DNA of 49,290 bases from an uncultured Alphaproteobacteria bacterium (GTDB taxonomy: Bacteria > Pseudomonadota > Alphaproteobacteria > Thalassobaculales > Thalassobaculaceae). The DNA is taken from contig CACITD010000014.1 in assembly GCA_902589475.1 (NCBI GenBank), positions 1-49,290 on the forward strand, in the 5' to 3' direction. The translations under genes and the position numbers were made by a program. The notes under the pieces were generated by a model. The model searched no databases. It was not told where the DNA came from and worked only from the letters and a program-made list of their open reading frames with translations. Positions 1-8,531 of the stretch are shown here, piece after piece; position 1 is the first letter of the stretch; every line of letters begins with the position of its first letter.

Positions 1-954
1 GCCACAAACGTTTCCGATATCATTCAAATCTTAGAGAAACAAAAAACACCAAGCTTATTAATTGTTGACTCTATTCAAACTGTTTATAACGATTTGTTAG
101 ACGCGGCTCCCGGCACCGTCTCACAAGTAAGATCTTCAGCACATGAATTAATCAGGTTTGCAAAAGTTTCAAACACCATTCTTATACTAGTTGGTCATGT
201 CACAAAAGAAGGAACTATAGCGGGGCCAAGAGTGCTTGAACATATGGTAGATACGGTGCTGTATTTCGAAGGCGAGACGACCAATCAGTTTAGAATACTT
301 AGGTCGGTTAAAAATCGATTTGGTCCAACAAGCGAAATTGGTGTTTTTCAAATGATTCATACCGGCTTATCGGAAGTTACAAATCCTTCGAAAATGCTCT
401 TAGCTGGGCGTTCGCATGATGCAATTGGAAGCTGCATATTTGCGGGTATAGAGGGAAGTCGGCCCATGTTAGCGGAAATACAAGCTTTAATAGCCCCCTC
501 ACCATTTGGCACTCCGCGCAGATCCGTAATTGGCTTAGATGGTAATAGGTTAGCAATGATCTTGGCTGTGTTGGAGGCACGTTGTAATATATCACTATCA
601 AACAGGGATATTTTTTTGAATGTGGTCGGTGGACTTAAAATCGGCGACCCAGCTGCGGATCTTGCAGTTGCAGCAGCGCTCCTCTCATCTCTCTTTAATG
701 TTCCTTCGCCACAAGAAAGTATAATTTTCGGGGAGATTGGTTTGTCTGCAGAAATACGAACGGTAAATTATTCGGATATACGTCTAAAAGAGGGGTTCAA
801 GCTTGGCTTCACTAAAGCTATTATATCCCCCATTAGATCAATAAATTTGAAATCATTTGAGGAACTCGAAATGAATATTAAAGAGGTCTCCTCCCTCCAC
901 GACCTCGTTACAATCTTCAAAAATTCAAACACCCTTTTTGACGCCTCACCCTAA
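1..954 (+). CDS. radA: DNA repair protein RadA, C-terminal part (5' end outside window)
   Basis: RadA is a RecA-like ATPase that promotes branch migration of recombination intermediates during DNA repair. The reading frame is open from base 1, so the N-terminal zinc finger and Walker A motif lie upstream of the window. What is visible begins just before the Walker B strand (LLIVDSIQT) and the following GTVSQVR segment. It continues through GHVTKEG and the RadA signature KNRFG (in VKNRFGPTSEIGVF), then the C-terminal Lon-protease-like domain of about 150 residues that RadA uses for ring assembly. The TTG at 94 is internal, because homologous sequence continues upstream of it. cvpA follows 36 bases downstream on the same strand, the usual alphaproteobacterial neighbour. 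Identification is secure from the motifs. Confidence 0.95.
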   Translation, partial: ATNVSDIIQILEKQKTPSLLIVDSIQTVYNDLLDAAPGTVSQVRSSAHELIRFAKVSNTILILVGHVTKEGTIAGPRVLEHMVDTVLYFEGETTNQFRILRSVKNRFGPTSEIGVFQMIHTGLSEVTNPSKMLLAGRSHDAIGSCIFAGIEGSRPMLAEIQALIAPSPFGTPRRSVIGLDGNRLAMILAVLEARCNISLSNRDIFLNVVGGLKIGDPAADLAVAAALLSSLFNVPSPQESIIFGEIGLSAEIRTVNYSDIRLKEGFKLGFTKAIISPIRSINLKSFEELEMNIKEVSSLHDLVTIFKNSNTLFDASP

Positions 955-990
955 AATAAAATCTAAGAAACTACTACGGCACCAAAATTA

Positions 991-1668
991 ATGGATATTC
1001 TTACAATAGATCCCACAGACTTGGTAATTTTGATTATTATTTTTTGTTTTGGTTTGTTCTCGCTTTTCAGAGGATTTATAAAGGAGCTGTTTTCCATTAT
1101 CGGCTGGATTTTTGCAATTCTTCTGGCTATTTCTTTTACCCCGTTTGTTTTGTCAAAAATCCAAGTCGTGCTGCCATCTATCAGTTTAAGTCCGGTGATA
1201 GCTGGGGTTTTAATTGCTCTGATTGTTTATATACTTTTTAGAATACTTGGGTGTCTATTTCAAAATAGACTGGGCAAAGCTAATATAAGCGCCATTAACC
1301 GATCACTTGGATTTTTACTAGGTATCGCGAAAGGCTTTGCGCTAGTCTGTATTACTATTTTCATCACAAAGACATTCTTAAATGAGGCCGAATACCCCAA
1401 ATGGTTGAGGACCTCCAAATCCCTTCCGCTCATAGAATCAACGACAATGTTTGCAGCGTCCCAGTTGCCCATGTATTTGCAGAAAAACTTTGAAAGAAAA
1501 CCAATAGATAGCTTTAAAACAGAAACGAAAATGAAATTCGAAAGTCTTAACCTGCCACAGTTAAAGCAAGGGTATTCCCATAAAGACACCGTTTATAATG
1601 AAAATCAAAGACTACTTATGGACAAAAAATTTAGAAAAATTAACCCTTCCCAACAAAAACTCCAATAG
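991..1668 (+). CDS. cvpA: CvpA family inner-membrane protein
   Basis: This 225-residue protein has about four hydrophobic segments in its first 140 residues, beginning near residue 10 (LVILIIIFCFGLFSLFRGF). A conserved family feature, FSLFRGFIKELFSIIGWI, follows the first helix. The C-terminal 80 residues are polar and poorly conserved, rich in Lys, Gln and Asn. CvpA proteins are needed for colicin V production in E. coli and for envelope stress tolerance; the biochemical role is unsettled. Its place directly behind radA and ahead of a short-chain dehydrogenase matches alphaproteobacterial gene order, except that purF would be expected next. The ribosome binding site before the ATG is weak. 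Confidence 0.88.
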   Translation: MDILTIDPTDLVILIIIFCFGLFSLFRGFIKELFSIIGWIFAILLAISFTPFVLSKIQVVLPSISLSPVIAGVLIALIVYILFRILGCLFQNRLGKANISAINRSLGFLLGIAKGFALVCITIFITKTFLNEAEYPKWLRTSKSLPLIESTTMFAASQLPMYLQKNFERKPIDSFKTETKMKFESLNLPQLKQGYSHKDTVYNENQRLLMDKKFRKINPSQQKLQ

Positions 1669-1706
1669 TAGGTATTATTAGAAAATTTCTAACACAATTA
1701 ATACAC

Positions 1707-1720
1707 GGTATAAATATACC
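1707..1720. promoter_or_regulatory. Inverted repeat upstream of the SDR gene
   Basis: GGTATA and TATACC form perfect 6-base arms around a two-base AA spacer, 30 bases upstream of the SDR start. The left arm with the spacer also reads as a possible -10 element (TATAAA). It could be an operator over a promoter for the SDR, or chance in A+T-rich DNA. No regulator is identified. Confidence 0.25.
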
Positions 1721-1749
1721 CCATCGCGCGAGCACTAAAAGAGGAATAC

Positions 1750-2478
1750 ATGATTACAGATAAGCATCTTGATGGAAAAGTAGCACTTGTAACTGGAGCA
1801 TCGCGCGGTATCGGCGCAGCAATTGCTAAGGGGCTAGCAGCCAACGGGATACATGTAATCCTTATCGCTAGAACAATTGGAGCATTGGAAGAATTAGACG
1901 ATGAAATAACCATTTCTGGTGGCTCAAGCACTTTAGTACCGTTAGATTTACTCGATTTTCCGGCGATTGAGAGACTTGGCGCAACTATCTTCGAAAGATG
2001 GGGGAAATTAGATATTCTAATTTCAAACGCTGCAATGCTTGGTAAACTTACTCCGCTACACCACTATGATCCATCCACCTGGGATGATGTAATCAACCTT
2101 AATCTTATTGCCAACCAGCGTTTAATCAGAAGTTTTGATCCGTTATTGAGACAATCTAGTCATGGCAGGGCTATATTCCTTTCGGCAACCGTAGCCAGGG
2201 TAGCGACACCCTACTGGGGAGCATATGCTACTAGCAAGTCCGGATTAGAGATGATGATTCAGATTTATGCAAAAGAAACAGAAAAGACTAATTTAAAGGT
2301 TAATATTGTTGACCCTGGCATCACCAAGACTAGTCTTCGCGCAAGCGCGTTTCCTGGTGAAGATGTAAGTAAATTAAAATCACCTAAGAGGCTCGTTCCA
2401 CTTTTTCTTAGGTTATGCTCCGCTGAGAACCAGGCGCACGGTCAATTAATAAAATATGACGAGTATGACGAACACTAA
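1750..2478 (+). CDS. SDR family oxidoreductase
   Basis: A 242-residue classical short-chain dehydrogenase/reductase. The N-terminal Rossmann motif is TGASRGIG (about residues 15-22), with NAA at 93-95. The active site is complete: Ser at about 145, Tyr159 and Lys163 in YATSK. A basic Arg after the second strand (LIAR) suggests NADP(H) preference, which is inference. The ATG is preceded by a strong AGAGGA site five bases upstream. Orthologues of this SDR usually sit behind cvpA and purF in Alphaproteobacteria; here purF is missing and the SDR follows cvpA after 81 bases. The substrate is unknown. Confidence 0.85.
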   Translation: MITDKHLDGKVALVTGASRGIGAAIAKGLAANGIHVILIARTIGALEELDDEITISGGSSTLVPLDLLDFPAIERLGATIFERWGKLDILISNAAMLGKLTPLHHYDPSTWDDVINLNLIANQRLIRSFDPLLRQSSHGRAIFLSATVARVATPYWGAYATSKSGLEMMIQIYAKETEKTNLKVNIVDPGITKTSLRASAFPGEDVSKLKSPKRLVPLFLRLCSAENQAHGQLIKYDEYDEH

Positions 2479-2506
2479 AACCCAGGTACATAACCGTTTT
2501 AAAAAA

Positions 2507-2836
2507 CTATTTTTCTCTTTTTAACTCTTTATTAATCGCCGTAGCTGCAAGCTCCAAATTTCGCAATGTCTGCTCCATTTCCTTCCTTTTTCGAAAACCG
2601 AGAAGGCCATAACCAAGAGCAAAGCGAACACCTTTTGCCCGATCTTTAATACGTTTTAATCGTACGTTATCCTGAGTTATATTTTGCCTTTCCCTCGTCC
2701 TCATCCGCTTGATATCCACTTTCCATAAACGTCTAAACTGCTTTATTTCGCCGTCTATTAATAATTTTGGAAGACTAGTTGCTTCTTTGTTTTTTATTTC
2801 CAAAGCAGAATCCGTGCCAGATTTCATTTTTTTCAT
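2507..2836 (-). CDS. Small basic protein of unknown function behind der
   Basis: This 109-residue product is not recognised. It is strongly basic, with clusters such as KRMRTRERQ and KRIKDRAKG, and a central segment FALGYGLLGFRKRKEMEQ followed by a helical, charged C-terminus. The start is taken at the ATG at 2836 because AGGAAG lies eight bases upstream of it. A longer version from a TTG at 2878 would overlap the end of der by eight bases but lacks its own ribosome site. It is the last gene of the bamB-der minus-strand run, so it is probably co-transcribed with der. Basic composition makes RNA or ribosome binding conceivable, but that is a guess. Confidence 0.55.
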   Translation of the reverse strand: MKKMKSGTDSALEIKNKEATSLPKLLIDGEIKQFRRLWKVDIKRMRTRERQNITQDNVRLKRIKDRAKGVRFALGYGLLGFRKRKEMEQTLRNLELAATAINKELKREK

Positions 2837-2844
2837 GCTTAGAA

Positions 2845-2850
2845 CTTCCT
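2845..2850 (-). promoter_or_regulatory. Ribosome binding site inside the der 3' end region
   Basis: AGGAAG on the minus strand lies eight bases before the ATG at 2836. It favours that ATG over the upstream TTG at 2878 for the small basic protein. Confidence 0.5.
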
Positions 2851-2870
2851 CAATTTTGTCTTTTACACAA

Positions 2871-4271
2871 TCAAGCAAATGGATTTTTACTGGTCTTCAT
2901 TAAAAGTCTAATTGGCACTCCCGGAAGCGTGAACTCCTTACGTAATTCGTTGACCACGTAACGTTTATAGGACTCAGGGACCTGATCTGGCTGATTACAA
3001 AAACATGCAAATGAAGGCGGGCGTGTCTTTATTTGTGTAATATAGCGTAATTTTAAGCGTCGTCCCTGCACTAGGGGTGGAGGATGTCTTTGGACGATCG
3101 CTTCTAACCAACGGTTGAGTTTTGCTGTGGGCACCCTTTGATTCCAAACATCATAAACCGCAAAACTTCTTTCAATCATGATATCTAAATTGGTTTTCTC
3201 TAATGCCGAAATTGGCACATAAGGAATATCTTTTACTTGCGGGAGGGAGTTTTTGACTCGCCTCTGAAGTTCTTTTAAAGCCTTATTTTTATCTCTTATT
3301 AGGTCCCACTTATTTACAGCAATCAGCAAGCTTCGTCCTTCTTCTATGACCAACCTTGCAATGTTTAAGTCCTGGCGCTCCAACATCATTGATGCATCAA
3401 CTACAAGTACAACAACGTGAGCAAACCTTACCGCCCTCCACGTATCGTCTCCAGAAGCTCTTTCTAATTTATTAGCGATCCGTGATTTGCGTCTAAGCCC
3501 GGCTGTATCAAATAGATGCAGGGTTTTCTTTTCCCATTGCCATTCAATCTGTATTGAATCTCGGGTTATGCCGGCTTCTGGTCCAGTTAAGACCCTATTT
3601 TGACCAAGCAGGGCATTAATAAGTGTTGATTTGCCCACGTTTGGCCGACCAACAATCGCCAAACGCAGAATTTCACTGTCTTTTTCAACAGAGAAATTGT
3701 CTAAATCTGCAGAAGTTTTACCTATACCGTCTTGGATTTTAGCATGTGAAGTAACGTTTTTATCTTTTTCTACTAACTTCTGCTCTTTCAATCTCAAGGC
3801 TGCGTAAAGATTAGCCATACCGAGCCCATGCTCAGCGGAAATTGCTACAGGTTCCCCTAACCCAAGATTAAAAGCCTCTAAGATGCCGCTCTCCGAGGCA
3901 CTACTTTCGCATTTGTTTGCAACTAAAATGATGTCGCTTTTTTCTCGCCTGAGCCAACGACACAAATCCATATCATCCGGTGTTATTCCCATCTTTGCAT
4001 CTACCATCAAGATAACTATATCCGCTTCTTGGACTGCCACTTCCGTCTGATCGCGCATTCTTTTGGTAAGAAGCGCCCTGTCACTTGATTCAATGCCAGC
4101 TGTATCAAATATTGTAAATTGTAAATCACTTAATTTAGCCTCGCCTTGCCTACGATCTCTCGTGACGCCGGGAGTGTCGTCGACGAGAGCATGTCGTCTT
4201 CCAATGAGGCGATTAAATAAAGTTGACTTTCCTACATTGGGCCGTCCAATTATGGCAACAATCCCATTCAT
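2871..4271 (-). CDS. der: Ribosome biogenesis GTPase Der (EngA)
   Basis: Der has two tandem GTPase domains and acts in maturation of the 50S ribosomal subunit. Domain 1 shows GRPNVGKS (residues 9-16), DTAG (56-59) and NKCE (119-122). Domain 2 shows GRPNVGKS (208-215), DTAG (255-258) and NKWD (320-323). The last roughly 110 residues form the C-terminal KH-like domain (LRYITQIKTRPPSFACFCN). At 466 residues it has the usual length. It lies downstream of bamB with 25 bases between them, a conserved arrangement in Proteobacteria. It ends with TGA, which matters for reading the TGA in the sulfatase at 19.6 kb. Confidence 0.97.
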   Translation of the reverse strand: MNGIVAIIGRPNVGKSTLFNRLIGRRHALVDDTPGVTRDRRQGEAKLSDLQFTIFDTAGIESSDRALLTKRMRDQTEVAVQEADIVILMVDAKMGITPDDMDLCRWLRREKSDIILVANKCESSASESGILEAFNLGLGEPVAISAEHGLGMANLYAALRLKEQKLVEKDKNVTSHAKIQDGIGKTSADLDNFSVEKDSEILRLAIVGRPNVGKSTLINALLGQNRVLTGPEAGITRDSIQIEWQWEKKTLHLFDTAGLRRKSRIANKLERASGDDTWRAVRFAHVVVLVVDASMMLERQDLNIARLVIEEGRSLLIAVNKWDLIRDKNKALKELQRRVKNSLPQVKDIPYVPISALEKTNLDIMIERSFAVYDVWNQRVPTAKLNRWLEAIVQRHPPPLVQGRRLKLRYITQIKTRPPSFACFCNQPDQVPESYKRYVVNELRKEFTLPGVPIRLLMKTSKNPFA

Positions 4272-4296
4272 ACACTCTACCAGTTCACCAATGTAA

Positions 4297-5646
4297 TTAA
4301 CGAAAAGCTGTCAAATTGCCTTGTTTATCCAAAAGCAAAAGAGTTTTATCTGCAACTATCGGCTCTATGAATATATTGCCATCCAGTTGAGTCTCACCTA
4401 ATATCATCCCCGTGTATGGTGAAACGGAATAAATTTTTCCAATTGATGAAGCAATGATTAGTCGATCACCCGCCAAAACTGGTTCCGAATACTCAACAAC
4501 TATTTTTTCTCTTTTTAGTGGCAATGAATCTTTCAAAAAAAATTGGGGTAAGTTCGTCATCCACTTCACACGTCCATCTCGCTTTGTAAGACATATTACC
4601 TGCCGACCTGTGGAAACTATATATAGATAGTTTCCTGCCACCCAGGGCATTACTCTACTAGCGATAGGCAACTCCCATAAGCGCCTCCCGGTTTTCAATT
4701 CTAAAGCTATGAGTCTACCTGAGTGACTTGTAGCAAAAACCATATTTTCATCGATGACAGGGTTGCCCCTCACATGAGAAATTCTAGCTACCCCGCTACT
4801 TCCACGCTTCACGCTTAAATTATCTCCCCAAAAAATACGCCCGTTATTTGCCTGAAGCGCATATAGTTCGCCCGAAGAATATGCAACGATAACCTTATTA
4901 TTCTTGATTGCTGGGCTAGCTGCTCCTAGTAGGGCTGCGTTTGCAATCATCCCATTGTGCGACCATAGACTTACACCTGTTGATGCTGAGTACGCGAGTG
5001 TCATATTATCTAAGGTGGTCACAAATATACGCCCGTCTGCATAACTGGGCGCACTTCTCAACGCCCGCCCTGTCGACACTCGCCATAACTCTTCACCACT
5101 TTGAATATTTAGAGCAAATAGCTCTCCTGATCCTAACGAGATAAAAATTTTATTTTGCCCTGAACCCAAGCCACCACTAAAAATACCCGCATTCTCATCT
5201 GGTTTTAAGACTGTCTCCCACCGTAACTCACCAGTCTTTAATGCGAACGCTCGAACTTTACCAGCCGTATCTAATGTCATAACCATACCATTAAATACTA
5301 CCGGCGCAGCGGTGAGTGCAGTGCTCTCAGAACCACCCTCACCAATTTCCGATTGCCATACTCTCTCAGGAGCATCACCGAGTTGGATATGTTTTAGCGC
5401 ATGAGAAGAAATACCACCTCGCTGCGGCCAATTTACATTAATTTTTGGAACGGGCAGTTGAACACTTATTTCATTCAAACTATCGTCAGGTGTGAGCTTT
5501 ATTTGTTTTGCGATTATCGCTTTTCGCTCCCCTTCAACCCTTACTTTTTTTTGTTTTTCTCCCAGAAAACCGAAGCCACAGCTTGAAAGTAAGATTGGGG
5601 CAACACAACAAACAAACAAATTGAAGCTACTGAACTTTCTAAACAA
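4297..5646 (-). CDS. bamB: Outer membrane assembly lipoprotein BamB-like
   Basis: BamB is the beta-propeller lipoprotein of the BAM complex that inserts outer membrane proteins. The N-terminus is a lipoprotein signal: basic start, hydrophobic core and lipobox LLSSC with the lipidated Cys at about residue 23. The remaining 420 residues carry repeated PQQ/propeller strands such as GRIFVTTLDNMTLAYSASTG, GELYALQANNGRIFW and GRLIALELKTGRRLW, as expected for an eight-bladed propeller. The start is a TTG with a weak ribosome site; no ATG is available before the signal core. It lies between a TPR protein and der, matching the yfgM-bamB-der order. Confidence 0.92.
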   Translation of the reverse strand: MFRKFSSFNLFVCCVAPILLSSCGFGFLGEKQKKVRVEGERKAIIAKQIKLTPDDSLNEISVQLPVPKINVNWPQRGGISSHALKHIQLGDAPERVWQSEIGEGGSESTALTAAPVVFNGMVMTLDTAGKVRAFALKTGELRWETVLKPDENAGIFSGGLGSGQNKIFISLGSGELFALNIQSGEELWRVSTGRALRSAPSYADGRIFVTTLDNMTLAYSASTGVSLWSHNGMIANAALLGAASPAIKNNKVIVAYSSGELYALQANNGRIFWGDNLSVKRGSSGVARISHVRGNPVIDENMVFATSHSGRLIALELKTGRRLWELPIASRVMPWVAGNYLYIVSTGRQVICLTKRDGRVKWMTNLPQFFLKDSLPLKREKIVVEYSEPVLAGDRLIIASSIGKIYSVSPYTGMILGETQLDGNIFIEPIVADKTLLLLDKQGNLTAFR

Positions 5647-5666
5647 TTTCTAATACTTTCAAAAAA

Positions 5667-6293
5667 TCAAGGCAATGCCTTGAGAATTTCAGAGGCGCGG
5701 CGCCTTAGATTGCTTGGGGTATTGGCATCATTAGCTAGCTCTTTAAATATTGAGCGAGCCTCCTTTATGTTACCGTCCTCCAGCTCAATTCCACCTTTCA
5801 ATTCAAGGGCCAGAAATTTCCATGGTCCTTCCTCTTCAATCAATGAATCTAACTGTGAAATGTTATTATCGCTGTCTGAGGCTAAAAGCTTCAGTCGAGC
5901 CAGGTCACGCAAATACAGAGGTATTTCTTTATTGGTAATAATTTCTTTTAATACTATTTCCAGACCCTCGAGATCATTATTACTTTTGGTCAAAGCGGCT
6001 TTTTTCAACTTTGATATAATTGCATATCCTATGCTTACGTCGAACCTTTCATCGCTAAAAAGCTCGATTGCAGCTCTTTCATCACCCGTTCTACCAGCTT
6101 CCGAAGCCAATTCGTATAATTCAGAAGTTTCTTCTCTGTTTTTTTCATTTTTGTGTTCAATAAAACGGTAACTTGCAATTGCTAAAATTATAAAAATAGC
6201 CAGTGTAACTAGGTATTTACCATATGCTTTCCAAAGACGAGCAGCTTTATCTTGTCGCAGCTCTTCATCTATCTCTTGAAAAATATCTGACAC
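5667..6293 (-). CDS. TPR/YfgM-like protein, SecYEG-ancillary family
   Basis: A 208-residue protein with an N-terminal cytoplasmic segment (FQEIDEELRQDKAARLWKAYG), one transmembrane helix at about residues 29-46 (LVTLAIFIILAIASYRFI), and a C-terminal alpha-helical periplasmic region with TPR-like repeats. This architecture is that of the YfgM/TPR_21 family, which in E. coli associates with the Sec translocon and periplasmic chaperones. It starts at GTG with a strong GGAGG site four bases upstream. It is the first gene of the run that continues with bamB and der, 20 bases ahead of bamB. Confidence 0.85.
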   Translation of the reverse strand: MSDIFQEIDEELRQDKAARLWKAYGKYLVTLAIFIILAIASYRFIEHKNEKNREETSELYELASEAGRTGDERAAIELFSDERFDVSIGYAIISKLKKAALTKSNNDLEGLEIVLKEIITNKEIPLYLRDLARLKLLASDSDNNISQLDSLIEEEGPWKFLALELKGGIELEDGNIKEARSIFKELANDANTPSNLRRRASEILKALP

Positions 6294-6503
6294 TTTGCCT
6301 CCAAACTATTGAGATTCATAAAAACCTCACTTGCACAATGTACAATTAATTGCTCTTTTTACATCAAAGGGCCACATTTAAAAAGCCCGTTAGACGAAGT
6401 TAATCTGAACACATTTCATTAACAACACAAGAAACTCTTTACCTATTATTCTTTTTAGAGGAAAGTTGTCACTACACTTTAATAGTAGAAATGAATTTAG
6501 ATT

Positions 6504-6842
6504 ATGGTTAATTTAATCAACTTAAAACGTTCTCGCCATACCTCGCACAAGCTGCTATTCAGCAAAATCGAACTCACCAAAATTTTGAATGCCTACAGTA
6601 ATGGTGTAATAAAGGACCACTGGCGTGACTACGCAATAGACCAGACTGGTAGCATTGCAATATTTTCCATATTTAAAAACAGCCGAGAAAAAGCTACTTT
6701 TTGTATTACGAAGAGACAAGAAAGCAGTAAAAAGTTAGAGCGCTTTTCTCTTGAATACCGCCTCCGGACGGTGGAGGTCTCCAGTAACCTCGACAAAATT
6801 TTGAAACGACTAGAGACTATGCCTAAATTATTGAAAAATTGA
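6504..6842 (+). CDS. DUF2794 domain-containing protein
   Basis: This 112-residue protein matches the alphaproteobacterial DUF2794 family. It has the family core ELTKILNAYSNGVIKDHWRDYAIDQ, then SIAIFSIFKNSREKATFCITKRQ, and a C-terminal part ending in the LDKILKRLE segment. The function of the family is unknown. It is transcribed away from the TPR-bamB-der run. The ribosome site is weak. It ends 161 bases before the PilZ gene. The family call comes from remembered conserved residues rather than a search, but the WRDYAID block is distinctive. Confidence 0.8.
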   Translation: MVNLINLKRSRHTSHKLLFSKIELTKILNAYSNGVIKDHWRDYAIDQTGSIAIFSIFKNSREKATFCITKRQESSKKLERFSLEYRLRTVEVSSNLDKILKRLETMPKLLKN

Positions 6843-7003
6843 GGTGGTTTTGCAATAAAAACACCAACTTCTCACTGAAAGATGATACCATATCCGGCCT
6901 CAGTTTCTGGTTTTTTACTCAGCAATTGCAAAATAACTCCAGCAGATACCATAATTGGCACAATGGTTGCAGCGGAAAGAGAAATTTCGATGAAGAGGAA
7001 TCA

Positions 7004-7378
7004 ATGCATCAATTAGCCGTGTCAAAACAACCAAAAGATCCTGATAGAAGGAAAAATGAACGCTCAAGTGCCCCTATGACAGTGGTTATAGGAAATACGC
7101 CGTATGCAATCGGTAATTGGAGTTGTGGTGGAATAAAGATTTCAAACTATTACGGGGTACTTCAACCAACTCATAAAGCCAAACTTAGAGTGCTGGTCCC
7201 ACTTGCTGGTCCTGGTGCCATTTTTCATGCCTACGGCGAAGTAAAAAGATACGACTCCGACGATTTGTCTTTATCTATGTCATTTGAAAACTTAGATAGA
7301 TTGGCAAGTGGAACACTAAACCGATATTTTTTGGAACAGACGGCCTATAATACGACTAAAATGAACGAGTGCTATTAA
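7004..7378 (+). CDS. PilZ domain protein, probable c-di-GMP receptor
   Basis: A 124-residue single-domain PilZ protein. The c-di-GMP contact motifs are both present: RxxxR in DRRKNER (residues 14-20) and the (D/N)xSxxG motif as NWSCGG. The rest fits the PilZ beta-barrel, with strands TMTVVIGN, KAKLRVLVPL and HAYGEVKRYD. The frame is open further upstream to a TTG at 6839, but that stretch resembles nothing coding. The ATG at 7004 has GAGG five bases before it, so it is preferred. It lies two bases ahead of an unknown membrane-protein gene, suggesting one transcript and perhaps a shared role. Confidence 0.75.
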   Translation: MHQLAVSKQPKDPDRRKNERSSAPMTVVIGNTPYAIGNWSCGGIKISNYYGVLQPTHKAKLRVLVPLAGPGAIFHAYGEVKRYDSDDLSLSMSFENLDRLASGTLNRYFLEQTAYNTTKMNECY

Positions 7379-7379
7379 A

Positions 7380-7964
7380 ATGAATAATTACTCTCGAAGT
7401 AAAATGGATTTAAATAATTTTTTTGATAAGCAATCGACAAAAAGGGAAGCGATCGAGCTTCTTTTTGGTAAGGATGCCAATGCTGATGACAAACAACAAT
7501 CCGAGCAACTATTTCCTGATTTAAAAAAGAAAGCCGCCAAGGAAAGAGCGAAGGAGATTGTGTCCCATCTCGAAGATATGATACTAAATCCTGAGAGATT
7601 AGACGGGAAAACTGGGACAGACTACAGAAGTTGGGCAAAAGCTGCTCGCAAAGAGATAAGCCAAGCAATCCAGGAGGCAGAAACTAGTGCGGCGTTCAGG
7701 GAGTTAATATCTGCTAATAGAATTGGCGGCTTGTGTGTAAAGATAGGATTTTTATTACTTGCTACAGTAGCCTCTTTCGCGGCATTTTGGTATGGCATCT
7801 TGTTTATCTGGACCGAGCACGGGCCTATATGGGGATTTGGCGCAACTCTATCTGCAATTGGACTTTCAGTTGCCTTTACAACAGCGGGATTACTTTTAGG
7901 CACCGATCGGCAAGAAGACGCGAAGAAAATTGCTACAGAAAAATATGAAACTAAAAAAAGATAA
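7380..7964 (+). CDS. Unknown protein with two C-terminal membrane helices
   Basis: The 194-residue product is not recognised. Residues 1-120 are charged and probably helical, with KKKAAKERAKEIVSHLED and KAARKEISQAIQEAETSAA. Two hydrophobic segments follow, at about 123-142 (IGFLLLATVASFAAFWYGIL) and 150-173 (GFGATLSAIGLSVAFTTAGLLLG), then a short basic tail. This suggests a soluble N-terminal domain anchored by a helical hairpin. The start at 7380 lies two bases past the PilZ stop and has no good ribosome site; an ATG at 7404 is an alternative. Tight linkage to the PilZ gene suggests translational coupling. Confidence 0.6.
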   Translation: MNNYSRSKMDLNNFFDKQSTKREAIELLFGKDANADDKQQSEQLFPDLKKKAAKERAKEIVSHLEDMILNPERLDGKTGTDYRSWAKAARKEISQAIQEAETSAAFRELISANRIGGLCVKIGFLLLATVASFAAFWYGILFIWTEHGPIWGFGATLSAIGLSVAFTTAGLLLGTDRQEDAKKIATEKYETKKR

Positions 7965-8293
7965 CAAAGGTAAAAATTTTTATTTTTTAAGCTTTTACTT
8001 GAAGCGTCTGAAGATCATTCGGTACTTTTGTTCAAGATAGTAATTCACAAAAAAACTGGTCGCACAAGAAGTGGATCTTACTGCGCATGCTGGCCGGCTG
8101 CACAAGCGGTAACATTACAAATGTTCAACGATCATTTTCGATTATGAAAGTAAATACGCTAAGTTTAACTTCCAATCCTATTTAAGAACAATTAAAAAAA
8201 ATTTTCACATTTCTTTTATTTACTCTCATTCACTGCTAAACCATTAGCAACAAACATTGCCAATAAATCCATCAGCGAGAAAGGAAGATTTGT
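7965..8293. other. 329-base intergenic region before DUF3126
   Basis: I see no gene, tRNA or convincing terminator here. Both ends are A+T-rich and the middle (about 8070-8115) is more G+C-rich. The last 15 bases hold a good ribosome site (AAGGAAG, six bases before the ATG) for the DUF3126 gene. A promoter for DUF3126-trhO-GST is likely here but cannot be placed. Confidence 0.5.
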
Positions 8294-8503
8294 ATGAATA
8301 ACTCCGAGCTTGAAAAAGTCGAAAGTTATCTGAGAACAAAATTTAACAACCCAAAAGTTGTAATTGAAGGTCGTGAAAATAAAGAAGATTCGGCAGAAGT
8401 AACGTTAGATGGCGAATTTATTGGCGTTATTTTCAAAGATGAAGATGAAGGCGAAATTTCTTATGACTTTCACATGTCAATTCTTGAAATAGACCTTGAA
8501 TAA
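8294..8503 (+). CDS. DUF3126 family protein
   Basis: This 69-residue acidic protein matches DUF3126, a small alphaproteobacterial family. Conserved blocks are the N-terminal helix with YLRTKFNNP, then DSAEVTLDGEFIGVIFKDEDEGEISYDF, and the end MSILEIDLE. No function is established for the family. The ATG has a strong AAGGAAG site. trhO starts 28 bases downstream on the same strand, so they may be co-transcribed. Confidence 0.82.
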   Translation: MNNSELEKVESYLRTKFNNPKVVIEGRENKEDSAEVTLDGEFIGVIFKDEDEGEISYDFHMSILEIDLE

Positions 8504-8531
8504 ACTATCCCTTAGGCCAAAACCAGCTTAG

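Noticed and set aside
5680-6171. A 163-residue open frame opposite the TPR/YfgM-like gene
   Set aside because: It mirrors a well-supported gene, has a Ser/Arg/Leu-rich composition typical of antisense reading, and no ribosome site.
6839-7003. A longer N-terminus for the PilZ protein from a TTG
   Set aside because: The extra 55 residues show no domain, the TTG overlaps the DUF2794 stop, and the ATG at 7004 has a proper ribosome site.
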